Origin: Hexactinellida sp. DTS-2022
Lineage: Eukaryota > Porifera > Hexactinellida
Direction of reading: 5' to 3'
Length of the DNA stretch: 64,000 nt
NCBI GenBank assembly: GCA_028753945.1
Contig: JAPNXP010000001.1
Location: 6,314,501-6,378,500, forward strand
Shown: in pieces, positions 57,968 to 64,000 of the stretch
How the letters are laid out: each line of letters begins with the position of its first letter
Position numbering within the stretch: position 1 is the first letter of the stretch
Notes under the pieces: model-generated
Database searches by the model: none
What the model saw: only the letters and a program-made list of their open reading frames with translations
Told to the model about the DNA's origin: nothing
Position numbers and translations under genes: made by a program

Positions 57968-58094
57968 AAAAATCCAAAATTGCAGACTGTGCCGACCATG
58001 TTCCTTTGGTGGCACTATATTTTGTTGTTTGTTTATTGATAGTGCCTCCAAAGGAACATGCTATCGGCACAGTCTGCAATTTTGGATTTTTTTT
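57968..58094 (-). repeat. Hairpin repeat h18 (inverted)
   Basis: Same A/T-matched stem as h17, in the adjacent duplicated unit. Confidence 0.88.
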
Positions 58095-59384
58095 CGCCCA
58101 GTCATCAACGCCTCAAGGTGTCAAAATCCATTTGTTAATTGGTCCGAGTCACAAGGAATGGTAGATAAATTTGAAGTTTGTTTCTATCGTAAACCATCTA
58201 TAGTTTACTGCCATTCATTCATTATACATATATCGATAATAAATTATATTATTAGTTATTTATTTTAGCAATGTTATCCACGGTTAAGTTTAATTAAGTC
58301 AACAAATTCCTTATATTATAATATTTTATTTAATCCATTGTATAGTAATACTACAATTAAATAGAAGCCAGCTGGAATTTATAAGTTAAATCAATATAAT
58401 TATCGCAAGTTGAATCACTAGAGTAGGATTTAACAAGTTAAATCAATATAATTATTACAAGTTGAAACAATGGAATTAGATTTCACAGTTTTACTGAAAT
58501 TGAAGTGTGAGTAAACAAAGAAATTTCAACCCCCATTTATGGCAGAAATTGACCCCTTTATTGAAATATTTTTTTCCCATCAGACGCAGAATTTTATGGC
58601 GAATCCAAATGTGAAATAAAATTTCCGGGTTTAGTAAAACAATTTTTGAGTTATGGACCAGACAAAATTTGAAAGGTGTTAAAGATGTGTCAAAAATTTG
58701 TTAATAAAAAATCGTAACCCCAGGTGCAAATTAGACGGTCCCATCGCACCTACATGCCAAGTTTCAGCCCATCAACTATAAAGCTCAGGCCAGGGCACCG
58801 TCTACGGAGAAAAAAAAAATAAAATAAAAAATAAAGGCATTGAGATTAGAACTGGGCCACTATACTATAGTATAGTCGGCACAGTAATAAAGGCAGTGAT
58901 TCCAATACTGGGCCACTATACTATAGTATAGTCGGCACAGTAATAAAGGCAGTAAGATTAGAACTGGGCCACTATACTATAGTATAGTCGCCACAGTAAT
59001 AATTATTTTTACTAATTAATTAAATATCATAAATCTCAGAATTTAAATAAGATAGAAACAAACTTCCAATTTATCAATTGATCCTTATGCCACGTAACAC
59101 CTCTACAAATGGGTCTTGACACCTTGAGGTAATCATGACATCGTAAAAAAAATGTGTTTTTACAATTTTGTTGATTCGATATTTAAAATGGGTTAGTTGA
59201 AGTTGGGTGATGACCCAACACTCACATAAAATATGCTGAGTCATCAGCTATTATATTCTACTCAAACTTGAATATCTCTAAAATGAAGTGAACTAAATGG
59301 AAACTTCCGCCACTCTAAGGGTCGATGTCTTCTGTAACACCTTTTGAAATATTTTAACACCTTCATAGTGATGATGACATGGCG

Positions 59385-59512
59385 AAAAAAATCCAAAATT
59401 GCAGCTGTGCTGACAGCATGTCCCATTGGAGGCACTATCAATAAACAACCACCAAAATATAGTGCCACCAAAGGAACATGCGTCGGCACAGCTCCAATTT
59501 TGGATTTTTTTT
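59385..59512 (+). repeat. Hairpin repeat h19
   Basis: GCAGCTGTGCTGACAG / GTCGGCACAGCTCC; the N base is absent from both arms, as in h13. Confidence 0.85.
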
Positions 59513-60138
59513 CTTCTCCGTAGACGGTACCCTGGGCACACCTTTATACATAGAGAGCTGAAACTTGGCATGTAGGTGCGGAGTGCCCTTCTAATTTGCA
59601 CCTGGTGTTACGATTTATGATAAAATAATTTTAACACCTATTTAATCCAATCATGGCTTAGCCAATTAAATTCGAGGGTTGTCCCAGTATGAATTAGCAG
59701 CTAGCATCCAATTAGTATAAAACGATTTTCTATCAATTGTTAGTGTGCATATAGAATGCCTAACCGAGGCTGTAATTTAATTGGTCGAGAGTAAGAAGAT
59801 TTAACTTATTAAATCTTTCACTATTGTTTCAACTTGCGATAATTAAATTGATTTAACTTGTGAACTCGAGCTGGCTTCTATTTAATTGACTTATACAATA
59901 CAATGGATTGAATCAAATTAAATTAATTAAATAAGGAATTTGTTGAATTTAAACTCACCTTGGATAACATTGCTAAAATACTTAAATATTTATATTATAT
60001 ATTATCTATACATAATCAATGGCAATAAATTCAAGAAGGTTTAAGATAGAAATATACTTCAAATTCAACAATAGTTCCTTAGTCCCGTAACAACTTGTTA
60101 AATGAGTCTAAACACCATGAGGCGTTCATGACATGGCG

Positions 60139-60264
60139 AAAAAAATCCAAAATTGCAGCTGTGAAGACAGCATATTCCTTTGGAGGCACTATCAATAAAA
60201 CACCACCAAAATATAGTGCCAACAAAGGAACATGCGTCGCCACAGCTGCAATTTTTGATTTTTT
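60139..60264 (+). repeat. Hairpin repeat h20
   Basis: GCAGCTGTGAAGACAG / CGTCGCCACAGCTGC; N absent from both arms. A 35-bp palindrome follows at 60265-60299. Confidence 0.85.
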
Positions 60265-60299
60265 ACTGTGCCGACTATACTATAGTATAGTGGCCCAGT
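60265..60299. repeat. 35-bp palindrome after h20
   Basis: Intact; followed by ATTGGTCTTAGTGCTTTGG and then a CTCCGTGTCGCC head, the same arrangement as at 1159-1240. Confidence 0.85.
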
Positions 60300-60334
60300 A
60301 TTGGTCTTAGTGCTTTGGTTTTTTTTTTGTTTTT

Positions 60335-61751
60335 TTTCTCCGTGTCGCCTCCCCAGGCTAAACCATAAGTGCTAGAGCTCTGAGATTCTCAGGATAGGTG
60401 TCTGGTTGTTGATTAATGTGCACTTCGTGGCCTGATTTTTCAATTTCGACTTGGAAAATCTTTTAACGGAACTTTTAGCTTTTTTTGTCCCACAAGAAAA
60501 TAAATGCAATAACAAAAAAATTTTTTGAATCATTAGTATCAGAAAAGTATTTTGCAACTGATAGCTCTTCACGATTTTTTAATCCGTCCTCATTTTCCTG
60601 AGAATTAGGCTCAAAGTTGCCACAATTGACCCTTAACTTTCTAAAATCGTAAATTCATTAATATTCAATTATGCAATTATTTCGTGGTTTCGATGAATAA
60701 CTACTATTTAATATTTATGAATAATTCAATTAGATTCAGTGTTATTTCGATTCAAGTTATTGTTGATATTATAATCACAATAAAGAATTCTAGTATATAT
60801 GAATAACTAATTTACATTCAATAGCTATTACTATACAAATCTATTTCTGATATCATAGTTACAATAATTTATTCTATTTATATGAATAATTCAATTTGAT
60901 TCAATAGTATATAAATCGATTTCTAATACAATAGTTGTATTAAAGTTTTCTCCTATATGAAAATTCAATTTCACTCAACAGTTATTCAATTTCAGAACGA
61001 TTTCTGATATTCAAACAATGGATTAATGAGATGGGATATCTATTTGTATAAATATTTGTCTATTTGTGTGCTTGGTGCCCGAAATGTATTAGAGTGTAAG
61101 GGGGGGGGTTTATAAAGCATTTACGTATAATGGAAATATAAACTTAATCCCATATGTCATTCAAAGTAAGCGAGTATGCTGATTTCAATTTTAAAACGAT
61201 GACTGATATACAAACAATGGATTAATGAAATGGAATATCTATTAAATGACTATTCGTCTGTGTGCGTGTTTGGTGGTCGAATTGTATTAGAGTGATAGGG
61301 GGTTATAATAGGAATATAAACTAGATCCCTTTTGTCATTCTAAGTAAACAAGTATGCTGATTTCCAATTTTAAACAGTATATTAATATTCAATGGATTAA
61401 AGCAAATTAAATTAAATTGGAAATTTGTTTACTTAACTCAACTCAACTCACATTGCTAAAATAATTAACTATTTATATCATTTATTATCTATACATAATG
61501 AATGAATGGCATTAAACCCAAGATGGTTCAAGATAGAAATAATTTAAAATCAACAATGGTTCCTTTGTCCCGTACAACTTGTTAAATGAGACTAAACACT
61601 ATGAGGTGTTCATGACATGGCGAAAAAAATCCAAAATTGCAGCTGTGCCACAAGCGTGTTCCTTTGGAGGCACTATCAATAAACCACCACCAAAATATAG
61701 TGCCACAAAAGGAACATGCGTCGGCACAGCTGCAATTTTGGATTTTTTTTT
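60335..61751 (+). repeat. Non-coding repeat unit, subfamily D, copy 2
   Basis: Closely matches 1224-3125 minus that copy's two MITEs: head CTCCGTGTCGCCTCCCCAGG, TGGTTGTTGATTAATGTGCA, and the TTTGTGTGCTTGGTGCCCGA segment. It ends in hairpin h21. The 66-codon minus-strand frame at 60372-60572 has a near match at 1258-1458, but both lie in a conserved non-coding head. Confidence 0.8.
61623..61751 (+). repeat. Hairpin repeat h21
   Basis: GCAGCTGTGCCACAAGCG / GTCGGCACAGCTGC; N absent on both arms; the left arm has local changes. A degraded palindrome (61753-61787) follows. Confidence 0.85.
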
Positions 61752-61787
61752 TACTGTGCCGACTATGCTATACTATAATGGCCCAGT

Positions 61788-62064
61788 ATTGAAATCACTG
61801 CCTTTATTTTTTTTTTACTGTATCGACTATACTATATTAAAATACCTCTTGTTCAAATACTTTTGGCTAGGAAGTGATAACTTATTATATATATATTTAT
61901 TTTAATTAAGGTTGACAAATCATATTTAATCACGGAAAGGAGAAAACATAGAATAATATAGATTGTACAGGAGAATCTCTACGGATTACGGATCAATAGG
62001 AACTGTCAATTTACACAAAAAATGGAAATTTTTTGAGGGTGTAAACATTTTGGTATTATTAGAC
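61788..62064. other. Spacer after the array
   Basis: Contains a decayed palindrome copy near 61817 (CTGTATCGACTATACTATAT) and a stretch related to 22720-22800. No gene. Confidence 0.5.
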
Positions 62065-62863
62065 CATGGCCTACTATATAATACGGCTAGATAAGTCAAG
62101 TATTTGCCATTTTATTTCCTTGCCAGTGTTTACTTTCTAATTGCTCGTAAAATAAATCACCTATTGTCATGGAATAAACTAAACTTAGGTTTTCAAATAC
62201 GCTGGAAACATCTAAAATACTTTTGAGAATGATTTCTCATCAGATTTAACCACAATGACGTAATCAAATATACATACCCATATAGGGTAATGATGTTAAA
62301 TAAATGCTAATTTTTTAGATAATTTGAGAATCTAACTTTGCCGTTTTTATCCTAATGCATTTTTCTTGTAAAAAAACTAACTATAGTCAAACTCATTATC
62401 TCATTCCTTTCACTCAAATTCTTTTCAACGTCAATGTAAGTAAATAATTATGCTATTGTTATCAAACCATATGTTTTGTATTTTTTTGAAATGTATAGTT
62501 AGATTTTAATCTAAGTCTTAAAAGTGCTGTTTGACGACGTACATGTTGCCCAGTCAGTTTAATGACCGTTCTTGGGACTTATTTAGCTAATGTTCACAAA
62601 ATCTCTACTTCAATCTCTACTTCATAATTAGTATTAATTACCATATATGGGTATGTATATTTGATTACGTCATTGTGGTTAAATCCGATGAGAAATCATT
62701 CTCAAAAGTATTTTAGATGTTTCCAGCGTATTTGAAAACCTAAGTTTAATATATTCCATGACAATATGTAATTTATTTTACGAGCAATTAGAAAGTAAAC
62801 ACTGGCCTGGAAATAAAATGGCAAATACTTGACTTATCTAGCCGTATAATATAGTAGGCCATG
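62065..62863. mobile_element. TIR element with about 220-bp arms
   Basis: Arms at 62065-62287 and 62645-62863 start CATGGCCTACTATATAATAC and are near-perfect inverses, including a TTGATTACGTCATTGTGG segment. The direct repeat ATTAGAC flanks it at 62058-62064 and 62864-62870. The 350-bp centre is AT-rich without coding capacity. The superfamily is unknown; the duplication is 7-8 bp. Confidence 0.85.
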
Positions 62864-62983
62864 ATTAGACTCACAATTTGTAATTTTGTTCCAACCAAAA
62901 ATCCCTGTATAAATGTAATAAATTATAAATCCCTAATTGTTAAAATCCCTGTAAAATTTCTAAATTCCCTCTCAGCTTACAGG

Positions 62984-63268
62984 CAGTGTCGGATTAACTA
63001 TGAGCGGGCCCTGGCGCAAGTCGGGATTTTGGGCCCCATGTATGAGTGAAAATATTAATGTAGGAATAGATAAAACATATTTAAATTGCGGGCATGAATT
63101 TAAAATATAGATTGTATATTATTTTGCTTCAAATTATGCCAAATCAATGAAAATATAATATATCAGAATTGTCGCCTATGTGATAATTCTGATACATTTT
63201 TTTGTTGGGCCCCCAAGAATTCCTGGGCCTGGCGCATGTGCGTCAAGTGCGCCATGGTTCCGCTACTA
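62984..63268. mobile_element. hAT-like MITE (CAGTGTCGGATTAA type)
   Basis: Perfect 8-bp duplication CTTACAGG at 62976-62983 and 63269-63276. The left end CAGTGTCGGATTAACTATG and right end CATGGTTCCGCTACTA are weak inverses; the interior contains GGGCCCTGGCGC and GGGCCTGGCGCA as subterminal inverted motifs. Confidence 0.85.
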
Positions 63269-63276
63269 CTTACAGG

Positions 63277-63493
63277 TATGCCGGCAGGTCAGGTTTTTGG
63301 TCCATCCACTTTTTGAACAAGTGCTACGTCACTATATTTAATTAAATACACTCAAGTGTTTGATAATTAAGTATAATAAGTGTTTAATTTAGTATAATAA
63401 GTCACAATAAGACCGTCTTTACAACTTTTGAGAACTCACTTTGTGTATGCTACTTTTTTTACTAACCATTTAGCTGTTTATCTACACAGAAAC
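63277..63493. other. 5' region of the host gene
   Basis: AT-rich, ending CTGTTTATCTACACAG just before AAACATG, a good splice acceptor. The coding exon may therefore follow a non-coding 5' exon that is not visible here. No core promoter element could be assigned. Confidence 0.4.
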
Positions 63494-64000
63494 ATGCAAT
63501 TTGGTCCAGTCTACACAAGCTTTAAGAAAGCAATTTTCATTATTGGGACGCTACTGATCACTCTCGTCGCCATCCGCAACTCCATTACGAATGTGATAGA
63601 ACAGGTGTGGGGTGCCTCCCACGACTTCTGGAGTAACTTGTGGAAGTTGTCACGCTGGGCTTGTATGGGGAATGACTTCCTTATACTGTCTGTGGGGACT
63701 TACTTTTCGCTGGCACTAACCTTCTGGTGTATTGGTTCTGTATTTATGCTGATTGACTTAAATAAAGTACCACTAATCATGCAATATCGCATCCAACCGA
63801 ACAAGCCTCCTCCTACCCTACAGGAATACAAGAAGATACTACCTGTAATTTTACTCAACAATGTTATAGGGATGTTAACATTTGTTGCCTTCTACCCTCT
63901 GTATAAGTTTAGAGGGATGGGTACGGGTCCGGAGCTTCCCTCGCTACTTCGGGTCGTAGCTGAGAGCTGTGGGTTCATGTTAATACATGAATTAACCTTT
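63494..64000 (+). CDS. FAXDC2-like fatty-acid/sterol hydroxylase, 5' part
   Basis: This 169-codon frame begins at ATG 63494, has no stop, and runs off the window. It encodes an ER membrane protein of the fatty acid hydroxylase superfamily, closest to fatty acid hydroxylase domain-containing protein 2. A hydrophobic segment at residues 12-30 (AIFIIGTLLITLVAI) is followed by WGASHDFWSNLWKLSRW, a second segment (ILSVGTYFSLALTFWCIGSV), and then the family-typical YRIQPNKPPP, FYPLYKFRGMG, GPELPSLLRVVAE and LIHELTF blocks. The di-iron His motifs (HxxxH, HxxHH) should come next, beyond the end. Codon use is less AT-biased than its surroundings. It is the only clear host gene in the window. Confidence 0.85.
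   Translation, partial: MQFGPVYTSFKKAIFIIGTLLITLVAIRNSITNVIEQVWGASHDFWSNLWKLSRWACMGNDFLILSVGTYFSLALTFWCIGSVFMLIDLNKVPLIMQYRIQPNKPPPTLQEYKKILPVILLNNVIGMLTFVAFYPLYKFRGMGTGPELPSLLRVVAESCGFMLIHELTF

Larger units (their letters stand above)
56184..58997 (-). repeat. Right array, inverted segment
   Basis: Three consecutive units in reverse orientation: about 57022-56184, 57882-57041 and 58810-57968, each ending in a hairpin on its left side. The last two are very similar to each other, including the rare A/T stem state, and look like a recent tandem duplication of about 0.93 kb. Inverted 35-bp palindromes lie at 57922-57956, 58851-58885, 58907-58941 and 58963-58997. The orientation flips at hairpin h16 on the left and in the palindrome cluster on the right. 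Confidence 0.8.
58998..60264 (+). repeat. Forward units after the inverted segment
   Basis: A 5'-truncated unit runs from about 58998 to hairpin h19 (59385-59512); a full one runs from the CTCCGTAGACGGTACC head at 59515 to hairpin h20 (60139-60264). The second unit's middle (59650-59800) is not shared with other copies and may hold a small old insertion. Confidence 0.7.

Noticed and set aside
22071..61905. Many short frames reading VPTHVPLVALYFVGGLLIVPPKEHAV or CSLRRQHVPLEALSIN
   Set aside because: They are translations of the two arms of the hairpin repeat in different frames and on both strands. They vary with every indel, and the DNA, not the protein, is what is conserved.
1..64000. Retroviral or LTR retrotransposon genes
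   Set aside because: No reverse transcriptase (YxDD), integrase or protease motif and no paired LTRs were seen. All large genes are of DNA or rolling-circle transposons.
1..64000. tRNA or rRNA genes
   Set aside because: No A-box/B-box pair with a cloverleaf and no rRNA-like segment was noticed. A tRNAscan-SE or Infernal run would settle this.

Overview
The window is AT-rich, intron-bearing eukaryotic DNA. One host exon at the right edge (a FAXDC2-like sterol/fatty-acid hydroxylase) and the mixture of P/THAP, Merlin, Mutator-FLYWCH, hAT-like and Helentron-type elements point to an invertebrate metazoan. A sponge or cnidarian is plausible, but the species cannot be fixed from the sequence. No rRNA, tRNA, CRISPR or bacterial-style operon was seen. 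Almost everything is mobile DNA and its debris.

Layout. 1-3125: a non-coding repeat unit carrying two hAT-like MITEs and ending in a 125-bp hairpin. 3716-7191: a P-element (THAP domain plus DDE transposase) with 71-bp terminal inverted repeats and one evident frameshift. 7370-10206 and 12793-13760: two older, broken P-like copies. 11421-12325: a foldback element. 14361-20309: a 5.9-kb DNA transposon with about 517-bp inverted repeats and a nine-exon transposase-like gene whose exon phases join well; exon 6 is interrupted by an 804-bp MITE with an 8-bp target duplication. 20894-21172: an OTU-like fragment.

21300-29600 and 45930-61751: head-to-tail, locally inverted arrays of non-coding units of about 0.8-1.9 kb. 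Each unit begins with a CTCCGT-type head and ends with the same imperfect hairpin (21 copies in the window). About 32 copies of a separate 35-bp palindrome sit in or near the arrays, 12 of them in one cluster at 23442-24240.

29959-44247: a degenerate Helentron lying between the two arrays. It encodes a 2A-like N-terminus, a 17-residue repeat region, a Helitron N-terminal/HUH Rep region, a PIF1-like helicase, an endonuclease/exonuclease/phosphatase domain and an OTU protease domain. It carries two in-frame stops, two frameshifts and a changed Walker A motif. It is split by a Merlin-type transposon (34692-39029, itself holding MITEs nested three deep) and by a Mutator-like FLYWCH transposon (41775-43822) that landed at the catalytic cysteine of the OTU domain.

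62065-62863 and 62984-63268 are two further TIR elements. The host gene exon starts at 63494 and runs off the window.

The transposases would act on their own terminal repeats, and the MITEs are presumably mobilised in trans. The most unusual feature is the hairpin-tailed repeat family: its stem positions covary between arms, a bulge and a mismatch are retained, and array orientation switches at hairpins.
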